From NCBI GenBank assembly GCA_028751875.1, contig CM054140.1, forward strand, positions 25,336,646 to 25,400,645: a stretch of 64,000 nt of DNA, written 5' to 3'. Of the stretch, positions 20,976-32,131 are shown in pieces (the first letter of the stretch is position 1; every line of letters begins with the position of its first letter). A program made the translations under genes and the position numbers. The notes below the pieces were generated by a model. It was not told the DNA's origin and did no database searches. It was given only the letters and a program-made list of their open reading frames with translations. This stretch comes from Rapana venosa (Eukaryota > Mollusca > Gastropoda > Neogastropoda > Muricidae).

Positions 20976-21127
20976 TTTTCAGTGCACTCAACCATTTACT
21001 CACTTGATTCTTGTCTTGGGCCAAAAGGAATAATGAAGCAAAAAACACACGCCTGATTAAAACCGTCAGACTACTGAAGTAGAATGTAACCGACCATCAT
21101 AGTAGCCCCCTATTCCATGCAGACCGT

Positions 21128-21136
21128 TATATATAG
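21128..21136 (-). promoter_or_regulatory. TATA box of the MLCC gene
   Basis: Minus-strand CTATATATAACGG, about 150 bases upstream of the ATG at 20975. A start near 21100 would give a 5'UTR of about 125 bases. Confidence 0.45.
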
Positions 21137-21139
21137 ATG

Positions 21140-21808
21140 CAAAAAAACTACAAGAAAATAAACCCGTGCAAAAATCAAAATCATAACTTTTGCTTACCCC
21201 AAACAAAGAAAGTTCAACTAAACAAATGCAAACAGAAAATGCATTTATCTATTCGTGAACTTTCCGTGCTTATCAACAACATTCACGTCCCGTTCACGGT
21301 CGTTCACAGCTCTGGAGTGAAGTTGACTCGCGTGAAAAAAGGTAATTCGTTGAAGGTCAAACGGAAAGTTCAATTGAGGTCAAGGACGATTAAATCAAAA
21401 CATTAGTTTAGGCAAAATTGATGTTTATGCACATCTAAGTTGCTTTAATTGTTGCCGTATTTTATTTATTTTTCTTTTCTCCGATTGATATATAACGATT
21501 TAGACCCGCAATTAAGTAATGTGGTGGCATATGGTCCTTACGAAACTGTCGCTGCTAAGTCTGTTGGTTTCCGCCACAGTGTGTGTAGTCTGACGACAAC
21601 GACGACGAAAGAGTCAATATGGTATTTATCTCATTCATATTTTCTTTTTTTTTCTTTTTCATTTCCCTTCATCACTTTTCCCGTGCTCGGCCAACTCTAA
21701 CTAGCTGTCGTGATCTCACTAGTTCAGTGCTTTAGCTTATTTTGTGTTTCGGTAGCCTTCCCTAGTCCAAAAATGAGCGGACGGGAACTTAACCCTGAGA
21801 ATTGGACC
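21140..21808. other. Upstream region of the MLCC gene up to the transposon
   Basis: Unique-looking, AT-rich with TC-rich patches. A short plus-strand reading frame starts at 21774 (MSGRELNPENWT) and runs into the transposon end; it has a fair start context but no recognisable homology. Confidence 0.4.
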
Positions 21809-21810
21809 TA

Positions 21811-21970
21811 CTATAAGGACCCGAATAACGGTGCAGGCTGGAATAAGAGTGCAGGGTGGAAGTTGTAGTCAAAATTAATAACAGTGCAGGCTGGAATAAG
21901 GGTGCAGGGTGGAATTTTTTAGTAAAAAAGAATAAACGTGCAGGCTGGAATAAGAGTGCAGGGCGGACAT
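21811..21970. repeat. Left terminal inverted repeat and subterminal repeats
   Basis: The 18-bp TIR is followed by three units of GTGCAGGCTGGAATAAG plus GTGCAGGGTGGA or a close variant (21831-21967), in direct orientation. These are likely transposase binding sites. Confidence 0.8.
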
Positions 21971-22291
21971 TTAATCATTAATAAGAAGAGTGCTTGCTCA
22001 CCACAGATACTGAAGCAAAAAATGAATATACATGTATTTTTTCTTATATTTATTTAGTGACACAAATTTAATGTTCCTTATGAGGCACTAGAGTATTCAA
22101 GCAAGTATGACAAATCACAATTCCAAGGACACCAAAGTGAAAGGTCATCAACCTATTTTGCAATGTACGTAGGGACACAAAAGTCAGAACTGACTAGAGG
22201 CATCAATCATTACAAGTCACAAGTATTCAAATTTACAACAGGACATACACAATATTATGTTACATAGAAGATCTGTGTGGAAAGCTTACTA

Positions 22292-25200
22292 TTAAATATG
22301 AAATTTATAAAAGACTTTCCTAGAACCAGCAGCTGCAATTTCTGGTTCAGGCAACCTTTCCACTATGTCCTCTTGCACGATGTTGCAAACAGGTCCTGGC
22401 TCATAAAAGTCCTCATGTCCACTCACCATTTTAAAATGGCGGACTGCCAAGGGCTCTGTTGTAATAACAACTGCAGGAGAGACATAGTTGTTGGCATTGA
22501 TTTTAACATAAGTCCCAATGTCAAAAGCAGTGCCAACAATGTCAGGCTGCGCCTCTTCTTCATCTTCAACTATTTGGGCTGGTGTTTCTTGCTCGGCTGC
22601 CTCACTACTTTGACTTTGAGACAAGATTCTTTTCTTTAAGCTTCTCCTAGCTTCAGTTAAGGTATGTTTTATCTGGCAAACATAAGGCAGAAGCAGTCTC
22701 GAGGTCTCTGATTTTCGTTCATGAAAAACTTTTTCTAGTTCATTGATGAATGATGCGTCTTTCTGTATGTCTTCATTGTTTGTTTTATCTGGAATTGGTT
22801 CGAAGGGCAAGCATGAAGCAGTTGGACTTCTTGACTGTGAAGTAGATGATGGACCTGCAATTTGTTCTTCACTTTCTGTTTCTTCTTCCTCTTCTTCCAA
22901 ATCATCATTTTCATCTTCAGGAATTTCATCTCCTTCACAGTCAAGAAGTTCTCTGCCCTCGTCAAGTAAACAGTCACTTGGTTTTGAGTGAACACCTTTA
23001 GGGGGTGTGATTGTCTTAATCAGTTCTTTGAGAGATTTTGGTGGTTTGCTTTTCAAAATGTCTGCCCTAGCTGACTTCACTTCAGCACCAACAAGCTCCA
23101 TCAATTTGTCAGAGACAAGGTAGTCTTCTTGGCCATCAAGGGAATTGAGAATGAAGTTTTGCTTCATTGCCAAGGTTGGATCTATGTTTGTCTCTTTCCA
23201 AGCTGCTGTCAACATCTTCATCATGTCATCTCTGGATGGTGACGGGACTTTGTTTGGCTCTGCTCTCAGCTGTTCATGCATCAGCTCACATCTCTCTGTC
23301 TATATTTGGCCTTGAGCTGGTGGTGAAGGTGAGTGTCATTGATCTGCAGATCTCCTGTAGAATACAGACACACAGAAAAACAAGATTCAAAATAATAAGA
23401 TGGTGCGAGTAATGCTTGTGGCATGACAAAATGTTTTTCATAACATCAAAACAAAACATTGTGTTCACTATTGTCTCTTCAAAATATGTACATGTATGTA
23501 GCACTCCTTATAAATGATTGAATCAAGAAAGTTTGTGCTCTTGTTGTATACACATTTAATTAAAGATTCAAGTTGTTTACCCTCCTGGTCTAGTAAGAGA
23601 ATACATTAAACTCTCCCAATTATGATGGCCTAAAATGCCAGACCAAAAGTGTAACTGGGAGGTGGTCTTAATGAAAATAAAACAATTTTGAAAGGGTCTC
23701 CATTCGGAGAATTGTAATTGGTAGAGTTTATTGTATCATTTAAATGTTTGTTTTACCTGTGATTCCTCCACCCATTATTACAAGAATGTACCCTTGGTCC
23801 AGGAGCTTTTTCCTGACTTCTTCCTGGCAGTGCACAGAGTAATCGTCCAAGATGTAGATACCAAAGTCCTTGTGGGAGAACATGTTGATCTGTTCTTCAA
23901 GTGTTTGATTGTCTCCAGCATGTTTTCAACTCTGAAAATGAAATATGTCATCTGCATAAGTATATGATTCATAATACACATTTACATGTACTGTAAATAT
24001 GTGCACAATTTGTTATAGGCAGGTAAAGTAGATGCCATAAATGCAAGTGAGTGTAATGCACAATATCACATTGTTAAAAATACTATTTCTTATAAAAACA
24101 TGTAATAATGCCTGTTTATTGCCTGTTTATTAAAATTTCATATTGGAAATCAATTTTAATGTTTACTTTACTAAACATCAGTTCATTAGTGTTTATAAAA
24201 ACAAATTAAAAGAAACGCTTACTGACTGTTCATGTGTACCGAACTAAATATATAGATCTATATTTGCAACATGTATTAATTTAGAATTTGGTTAAAATTA
24301 AAAAGGAAAAAAAGGGAGGGGTGGGCAACTAGTGCCGGTACACTTACCTGTACGATCCTTTTGGTGCAAACTGTGTATGCACACCTTGGGGTGGATCAAG
24401 TTTGATTCGCACACCTTTCCCTTTGAATACGAATTCAGGCAAAGGCATTGACTCCTTGGTGCAAGTAGAGAGCTGTGTGAAGACAGTCACCCTCTCCCGT
24501 GACAACATATAGTTTTCTTTGACAAAGACGCTTTGATTCTTTAATGTCATTGTCGGCTGCTTTGCCGATTCGTTTCGGTGAAGTGGCATTTGGTCACCAT
24601 TGATGACAACAGGCTCTTTCTTAAAGTTTTCAAGAAAGTAGTGGCGAATTCTCATTACGTTCACTATGAATTCTATTATTCTTGTTTTGCGTTGTTCTTG
24701 TGGCAAAGCAAACCTCTTGTTTGGTTTTGCCAGACTGACTTTGTATTCTTTCATCCAGTCGCTTACCCAATGTTTGGAGATTTGCAGCTGGTCTTTCTCT
24801 GGTACCTCTTCCTCTTGTTGTTGTAGCCAGTTTGCATACAGTTGTCGACATTTTTCTTGAAACACTTTCAAGGGCAAGCGTGCTTTCAGTGCTCCTCTTA
24901 CATCCAAAAACCACTCAAAAGCAGCCTCTCTTACGGAATGGCCTTTTGTTTGCGTCCTCCACCTTCAGCTCTGAACTTTTTCTTCAAACTTGGCCCTGGC
25001 TCATCTTCCAACCCTTCACTTTCACCTTTTTTCTCCATGCATCTTCTTGCTACTTGTAACGCTTTCCGAAACTTATCATCATCGTGTTTGCAGTCCTTCA
25101 GTGAGGGATACATTTCTCGAACAGCTCTTGACAGGAACCCTTCTTTCGGCATTGGTTTTACAAACTTCTTTCTTTTTGCATTCCATGTTGGCTTAGCATG

Positions 25201-25296
25201 CGCAATTTCTTTGTCGTATTCCTCCTTATGCTTCTGAATCAACTGTATTAATTGTTCCTTTTCATGAAAAGAGTATTTTTCCTGTTTCTTTTCCAT
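22292..25296 (-). CDS. DDE transposase, three exons with frame breaks
   Basis: It cuts and pastes the surrounding element. The start is ATG 25296 (MEKKQEK). Exon 1 runs to 24348 with a perfect GTAAGT donor, exon 2 is 23931-23757, exon 3 is 23354-22292; the introns are GT-AG. Order: an N-terminal basic region (likely DNA binding), HSVREAAFEWFLDVRGALK, the first catalytic Asp in VVINGDQMP, the second in IYILDDYSVH and the third in LQINDTHLHH after the signature MGGGITGD (second to third spacing 35 residues, DD35D). An acidic Ser/Glu-rich C-terminal tail follows. The frame is lost near 24950, near 23890 and near 23285. Splice sites stay intact, so the copy is either recently inactivated or carries indel errors. 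Annotated as a broken gene. Confidence 0.8.
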
Positions 25297-25299
25297 GTT

Positions 25300-25960
25300 G
25301 TCTCATCTGTATCAATCAACATGCATAAGGCGCTAGATCTAGATCTAGATCTCTAGTAGTAGTACTGTATGCTACCGGCTAGCAGCAGACGAAACCAAAA
25401 CAAAGACCCCCTTCTCTCAATTCTTGGAAAAATCGATAGCAGAGCTCGCTGCCTCTCGCCGTCTAGTGTCAACGGGCCTAGGCCTAAGATAACAGCGCAG
25501 AATCGGCCAGGGTTGCGAGATCCGATTGGACCAAAAAGGCCCCAAAATCCTCTACAAAAAAGGCCAAACGAGATTTTAAAAGACCAAATGTAAAGATTCA
25601 ACTACAAAGCTGCTCCCACAACAAAAACATCAGTTACTTTCAAAAAAGGCCAATGTGGCCTGAAAAAGGCCAATATTGGCAACCCTGGAATCAGCAAAGA
25701 GCCTGTAGGCCTAGGCCTATTATTGGCCTGTCACAGTTCTGCGCAGAGCTTGCTGCCTCTCGCCGTCTTGTGTAGCCGTAGGCCGCTTGGCCTAGTTCCA
25801 ACCAAGACAACGTGACGGCGCAGATGGGCAAAGAAACTGCGTATTGGCCTGCGCAGATCTAGAGATAGGCCTAGATCTAGAATCTAGATCTTTTTTCTTT
25901 TTTTTTTACGGATTTTGTTAGTTTATTCAAGACTTTTGTAGATTTCGACGGACCTCTATT
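25300..25960. other. 5' flank of the transposase inside the element
   Basis: It contains AGATCT/CTAGATCT-rich stretches at 25335-25355 and 25855-25890. A segment with GCTGCCTCTCGCCGTCT occurs twice (about 25450 and 25752), on either side of the nested MITE. Confidence 0.6.
25508..25687. mobile_element. hAT-type MITE nested in the transposon
   Basis: 180 bp with inverted ends CAGGGTTGC (25508-25516) and GCAACCCTG (25679-25687). It is flanked by an 8-bp target duplication with one mismatch: GAATCGGC before and GAATCAGC after. Both fit hAT elements. The interior has repeated AAAAAGGCC words and no coding capacity. Confidence 0.75.
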
Positions 25961-25964
25961 TTTA

Positions 25965-26056
25965 ATAAGCGTGCAGGCCCGAATAAGCTGCGTGCAGGGA
26001 GGAAAATCTACTGGAAAAAAATAAGCGTACCGGTACGCTTATTCGGGACCTTATAG
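25965..26056. repeat. Right subterminal repeats, 24-bp palindrome and right TIR
   Basis: GCGTGCAGGCCCGAATAAGC and GCGTGCAGGGAGG mirror the left-end units in the same direction. Positions 26020-26043 form a perfect 24-bp palindrome centred on GTACCGGTAC and overlapping the inner part of the right TIR (26039-26056). Confidence 0.8.
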
Positions 26057-26059
26057 TAG

Positions 26060-26511
26060 TAGAGAGGCTTAGTTATAGTTATAAAGATGTCTACTCAGTT
26101 GAGTAAGAATTTTGTAGTTTAAATACAGTTTAGTACTTAGTAGTGTTGGTTGTAGAAGTAATTAACAACTTAATAGTGTTAAGGACTGGATAAGTTTTAT
26201 TTTATGGCTTATTTAGATGTGACTGATGTCCCATCTTTGTTCTCAACTTGAGTTTTTCCTATCAGATTCTGAGATTGCTTTGCATAATTATATAATATTA
26301 ATAATAATATAGTATCAATGCACTGAATATAGGCATAAAACATTCCTTTATTGATATTAGATAATCAGTCATTAAAAAGTTTAAATAGGATCAGGATTTG
26401 GGGCATTGTTCAAACACAAGTTAAACAATTTCTGATTTGGGGCTTGTTCAAACACAAGTTTAACAATTTCTGCTTTCTTTGGTATTATTCCATGTGCTTC
26501 CCCACCATCAC

Positions 26512-26549
<38 letters not shown>

Positions 26550-27015
26550 AGTTTACTATTGCTGTTGCCTCCCATAAAAGCACAAAGAACTTTTGACGTT
26601 TCTTTCTGTTACAAATAAAACTATTTACGTGGCTTGTTCTCCTTTATTTTATAGAGTTTTTGCTTTGTTTGGTTCTGTTTTGGTTTGGGTTTGGGGTTGT
26701 TGCTTTTTTGAGGGGGGACTATTTGGTTGTTCCCTCTCCCCTTGTTGTTGCCGTTTTGTTTTGCTCTTGGTTCTTGCTATTTTTTCGTTTGTTTCTGTGT
26801 TTTCTGTTCTGCTTTCTTTCTTACTTGTTGCTACTTTTTTTTTTCAGTAATTTTTGTGGGGATTTTTGTGTAGATATTTTTTCCGTAAGCTGTGTAAGTG
26901 TATTGCTATGGGCTTTATTTTATTTTATTATCATATATATCCTTAAGGTGGGGACTGGATGTAAAAAAGCACATGGGTGCTTATTCATTATCCTCAAAAT
27001 AAAAAAATTTGTCAT
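26060..27015. other. Spacer with CT microsatellite and family III SINE tail
   Basis: (CT)n at 26516-26547, T/G-rich stretch 26640-26900, and a SINE tail at 26940-27005 (GGGGACTGGATGTAAAAAAG, GTGCTTATTCATTATCCTC). No gene seen. The first exon and promoter of YJU2B should lie somewhere in 21.1-28.4 kb but were not located. Confidence 0.55.

Positions 27016-27017
<2 letters not shown>

Positions 27018-27074
<57 letters not shown>
27018..27074. repeat. (CT)n microsatellite
   Basis: Uninterrupted CT run of about 56 bases at the end of the family III SINE tail. Confidence 0.9.
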
Positions 27075-27075
<1 letters not shown>

Positions 27076-27159
27076 AGGCAGAGATTGCTTATGAAGAACT
27101 GAAATTAATTCAAGGAGAGACTTTTTTAAAGGGTAGAATTGCTTAAAATTAATTTTTTT

Positions 27160-27256
27160 TAAAACCTTCAGGGGTATTGGCCCCTGACACCCACAAGGGG
27201 CTCTGCTCCTTGACCCCGCCAGGGGGCAAATTCCCCCTGGACCCCCAAACCATTTC
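27160..27256. repeat. GC-rich hairpin-like repeat
   Basis: GGGGTATTGGCCCC and CAGGGGGCAAATTCCCCCTG are local palindromes in an otherwise AT-rich setting, ending ACCCCCAAACCATTTCC. A distantly similar GC-rich block is at 36995-37100. Confidence 0.55.
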
Positions 27257-27294
27257 CAGGAAAACTCTTTTCCTTCAGTACCATGCCTGCCAAC

Positions 27295-27910
27295 ACTACA
27301 GTCTACAGCCATGTACAGGTGTCTGTATCTCTCGGACCCAGTTGACACTGGGATATTATGATAGGAGGCGTACAACCCTGTCAAGAAGTCGCAAAGCACA
27401 TGCACTTCCATAGCAGCAGCATTACATCATCCGCATCATCATTGATCATCATACAGTTAAAAAATTGTCTCAAATTTGGTATCCCAGTTGCTCCGGTGTC
27501 ATGGTGACCTCAGTTTCCCCATACACTTATAAAATGTGCCTGTGGTGAGTTTGTGTCAAAATCTGTGGGGTTGGAGGTTGATGGGGAAGGATTGTTGGAG
27601 GAATGTTGTGGTGGTCGCCACCTCATGTGGGTGACTCGTCTGGCTCTGCAGCTGAGCTAATACTGTCGTTAGTAAGGGGATTTGTGGATGGTATCCTGCA
27701 TATGTTAGCTCAGAACAGGCACCACTGAACACTACCAAAGTGATGCAGCAGCAGTGCAGGCCCCCTCTGGCTGGTGGCCCTACCATGACCTGACATTGAT
27801 GGACTCCATGTGGACTTCTGGCCCTGACGATGCGACATGACGAATCTAGATATGGCTAGGGTGGAGAAATTGAAATGAGCAGTATGGGTACAGCAGGACA
27901 GAAACATCAC
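27295..27910 (+). repeat. Long SINE (family IV) copy
   Basis: Same words in the same order as 17515-17935, extending further to ATGGCTAGGGTGGAGAAATT and CAGGACAGAAACATCAC near 27900. A head is not present. Confidence 0.6.
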
Positions 27911-27999
27911 AAAAGATAAGACAGCTCCACCCCCCCCCCCCCCAAAAAAAAAAAAAATGTCACGTGTATGTGCATTTCTTTTTTTCTTTACACACTGAC

Positions 28000-28380
28000 T
28001 CTGGGGATGATGTCCTAAAAACATGACACCAGTATGCATGTGGTTTTATTTTTTTCATCTGTTCTTACCAGCACAAATGGCCTACTCTGCTGGAAGGCAG
28101 AATGGGTTTTAACATTTGTGCAAGATGTTCTGTGTGCTTTTGCACATGAGGCCGCAGTTTACAGTCTCATCCAAAGAATTTTTTGGGGCACATGGCGCTT
28201 CAGTTTAGTCGTTTTTTGGACTCCTCTGAAGAACTTTCAGGAGAGTCAAGTCAATACTAATGTTAACTCCAGAGGGAAATTCTTCTTGATCAGGGGTCTC
28301 TGTGGTGGTTCAAACCCACGCTTGAACCCAGGCCATTAAACCGCAAGTACAATGCGCTAACCACTAAACAATCTCGCCCC
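28000..28380 (-). repeat. SINE, family II copy
   Basis: On the minus strand: GGGGGCGAGATTGTTTAGTG head with GTTAGCGCA, GGTTTGAACC (B box) near 28311, a GTTAACATTAGTATTGACTT segment and the central domain. It lies just upstream of the first visible YJU2B coding exon. Confidence 0.65.
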
Positions 28381-28441
28381 CTTGTGGAGATAAAAAATAC
28401 AAATTGCTATTAAATTCACTACTGCTTGTGTCTGTTTCCAG

Positions 28442-29055
28442 GGTGAACGCAAGGGAGTGAACAAGTATTATCCGCCAGATTTTGATCCATCCAAAGGGTC
28501 ACTGAACACATGGCTGGGGACCCATCCACTGCGCGACAGGGCCCGCAAACTGCACAAGGGAATCCTTGTGATCAGGTATTCATTAATACAGGAGTGCAGT
28601 CCTCATCACAATGGGCAGACAGTCTGCAGTAGTGAGGAATGCACTTTTTTTTTCTTTCTTTTATCTTGTTACCTACCCTCCACAACCTATTCCCCTCCAC
28701 TCATTTCCCCCAATCATGCTGTCTGATTGTACTGGAAGAGATAGCTATTGGTTAATTTGATAAAACATTTTGCCTGGCAACATTTATACATGAAATAAGT
28801 TGCAAACCGTGTCACAGTGCTTTCTCACAAGTTAAGAATTTATGTTCATGAAAATCTGAACATGGACAAGGAAGGAAGGAAGGAAACTATGGAGCCTTAC
28901 AAAAGCAACAAACGATGAAAAACCTTCAACAGTTTCTGTAGTCTTAGAAGTTAATGATGAAGTCCTCACTGGCAAGCAGGCTGCTGACCACCTCATCAAC
29001 ACCTTTGAGGAGATCAGCAGCATCAACGTCCCCAAGGACAGAGAGGGGCTGTCTC

Positions 29056-29113
<58 letters not shown>

Positions 29114-30189
29114 GAGTTTCACTGCCGCTTGTAAGGACCTTTCTAGTAGGGCAAAGAATGCGTTGGTATATATAATGCAAAGGTTGTATACACTTAACAA
29201 CAATTCTTTTGGGCTGTTAATGAAGCTATTTGACTCGCAGATTCAACCAGTTCTTCAGTATGGGTCAGAATTATGGGGGTTGGACAAAGCAGCAGTACAC
29301 TGTGAATCCGTTCATTTGTTTGCAATAAAGAAATACTTAGGAGTTGATAGACGAACACCCAATGATATCATCTATGGTGAAACTAACAGATATCCTTTGT
29401 ACATAAATTCTGCAGTTAACTGTATTCGTTATTGGATTAAGTTGCTACAAATGGAAGATCTGAGACTACCACATAAGGCTTATAAAATGTTGTATAATTT
29501 AGATGCAAGAGGAAAGACAAATTGGGTATCAAGGGTGCGTGTCTGTTTAAATGAAAATGGTTTTGGAGATGTGTGGTTGAATCAAGGTGTGGGTGATGCT
29601 TGTGTGTTCATTAAAGTTTTTCGTCAACGATTAATTGACTGCCGGTGGCAAAACTGGAACCATCACATTGATACTAGCCAAAGGTTTGAAATTTATAGAA
29701 CATACTGTAATGGTCATGACTTAAAATGCTATTTACAACTTGACATGAATCGACAACTGAAACACATCACAGCAAAATTTAGACTCGGTATATCTGATCT
29801 GAATGTACATCGTTTAAGATACAGAACATATAATGATCATGATTTGTTATGTCCTTTATGCAATGTGTCACAAGAAGATGAAGTACACTTTGTTCTATGT
29901 TGCCAACAATTGCATGACCTTAGATTGAAATTTATTCAACAAAAATATTATAGGAAACCATGCTTGTTTAAATTGAATTTATTGATGTCTTGTACAAATC
30001 CTGAAGTTATACAGAACTTTTCTTTATATTTGTACAAGGCTTTCAAAGTTAGAGAAATACTCACTTCGTGAAGTAACGTACAACTTCGTGATCAAACGAC
30101 TTTTCATTGTATTTATGTTATGTATAATATTGTTCACATTCCCCTTCATAAGGGGCTGAGGCCTATTTGAATAAATCATCTGCGTCTGC

Positions 30190-30286
<97 letters not shown>

Positions 30287-30303
30287 CTCTCTCTCTCTCT
30301 CTC

Positions 30304-30343
<40 letters not shown>

Positions 30344-32065
30344 GAGATCAGATCTTCAGTTTTCCCATTGTGCAATTATGAAAGGACAGAGAGTAAGGAG
30401 TACTGAAAGTAGGTAGGACCACGGCTGCCACTAACCGGGTAAGTAATGGGGAAAGTGGCAAAATTGACTAACTTTACGACCCAATTTCTCCATACAAATC
30501 TTAAAGAAAACCTTTCAAAAATATACCAATAAAAAGTTCAATGCATCAACTCAACGTCTATAATATTATTTTGCACGAATGGTGACTGTATAAGAGCAAG
30601 CGATGTGTTAAATATCGGTCATAAACTGAAAAATCCCCGCTGCCGGAGCCTCGCTCACAAAAAACGCAACTCGGTGAACTTTCGTGCTTCGTCTTCTATC
30701 ATGATCGGGGAGCTTTCAACAACACAAAACCTATTCATAGCGCATACCATTGGAAAGAAGAAACTTCCCGCTAACCGAATATATGATGGGATTTTTTGTG
30801 AATTTTTTCAAAGATATAGTATTATACGTTTAAAAATTACCTGCATTTTGCGGAAGTTGTAGAAATTTCGGTATTAATCGTAGAAAAAATCCTAAAGCAC
30901 CATTAGAAAGCTCTTTTTTTTCAAGAACAAATACCTCGTTTCAGTTTATCGCTTAGTTCCGCTGATGACGTCCCGTTCTCATTAGCATACAGTACCCCCC
31001 CTTTCTCTTAGTGAAAGAACAGGAACAGTACAGGACTGCTGACTCAAGGGAAGAAATCTTGAGAGCCTTTTACAAAGAAAGAATTTGAAGTATGTCATTA
31101 TTACGCATATAGGGTGTTCGTGTGTTAAATTATATCATGATAAATATTACTGTACATAAAGGGGTGTGTGTATGCCATGTATGTGTGTGTATACGGATAA
31201 TTAGGGGTGTATTGCTTATTATTTTCAGCCACAGACCTTACTGTTTTTTGTCGTTAATGTTAACAAAATAATCGCTAAACTTAGTCTGTTATATTTTTTT
31301 CCCCTCTAAGGGTTTTGGTGACTTTTAATGTTTTAGATTTTAAAATGAACTGGGAAGAGGTCTCATTGAAACTGAAAGTAAAATATTGGATTACTACATT
31401 TTACCCAAACAGAAAAGGTGTACTGTGTTTGCTAATAATGTATACAAATCACATCAGTAATTTGAAATGTGTTATGGCAATATCATATTTGTCTTTTGTG
31501 GTCATTGTGTGGTAAGTCAGTAAGAAATGGACTGTGTGTGTTTTTGGGTAGGTTTGAAATGCCCTACAACATCTGGTGTGGGGGATGCAATAACCACATC
31601 GGCATGGGTGTACGGTACAATGCAGAAAAGAGTAAAGTGGGCAACTATTACACCACCCCTATCTACAAGTTCCGCATGAAATGTCACCTTTGTGACAACT
31701 ACTTTGAAATCCAGACAGACCCAAAGGTAAGAGTCCTTGCTTTCTCATTATCTGTCACTTCTCTCTGATTGGGGGTGGGGGTAAGGGGGGAGGGGGGGTG
31801 TCAGGATCGGGATGTGTTCTTGGGGGATTGGTTTGGATTTTTTGCTGTTGTTTTGTTTTTGCTCGGGTACTTTGTTTGTTGATGGTGTTTTGTGAAATAG
31901 ATTCAAAGAAAACCCAGCTTTATGTATGTGTAATTGATGTCATTGTTTCAGTAAAAAAAAAAAATCAGTTCATTGAATGTTTGAAGTGTGTTATAATGTT
32001 GAAAATTATTTGATGTTTCTGTTTTTAATTGAAAACTGCCTATCAATCATCCAACTTACTTTATT

Positions 32066-32131
<66 letters not shown>

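Larger units (their letters stand above)
21811..26056 (-). mobile_element. Pogo/Tc1-mariner-type DNA transposon, complete ends
   Basis: The element is 4,246 bp. The left end CTATAAGGACCCGAATAA (21811-21828) and the right end, read inward on the minus strand, CTATAAGGTCCCGAATAA (26056-26039) differ at one base in 18. Each is flanked by TA (21809-21810 and 26057-26058), as expected for this superfamily. Inside is a minus-strand DDE transposase (22292-25296), copies of GTGCAGG...GAATAAG near both ends, and a nested MITE at 25508-25687. The transposase carries three frame breaks, so autonomy is doubtful unless these are sequence errors. Confidence 0.88.

Noticed and set aside
21774..21868. A small gene starting MSGRELNPENW
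   Set aside because: The frame crosses the transposon end into subterminal repeats; without the insertion it would stop at once. Kept only as a note in the flank entry.
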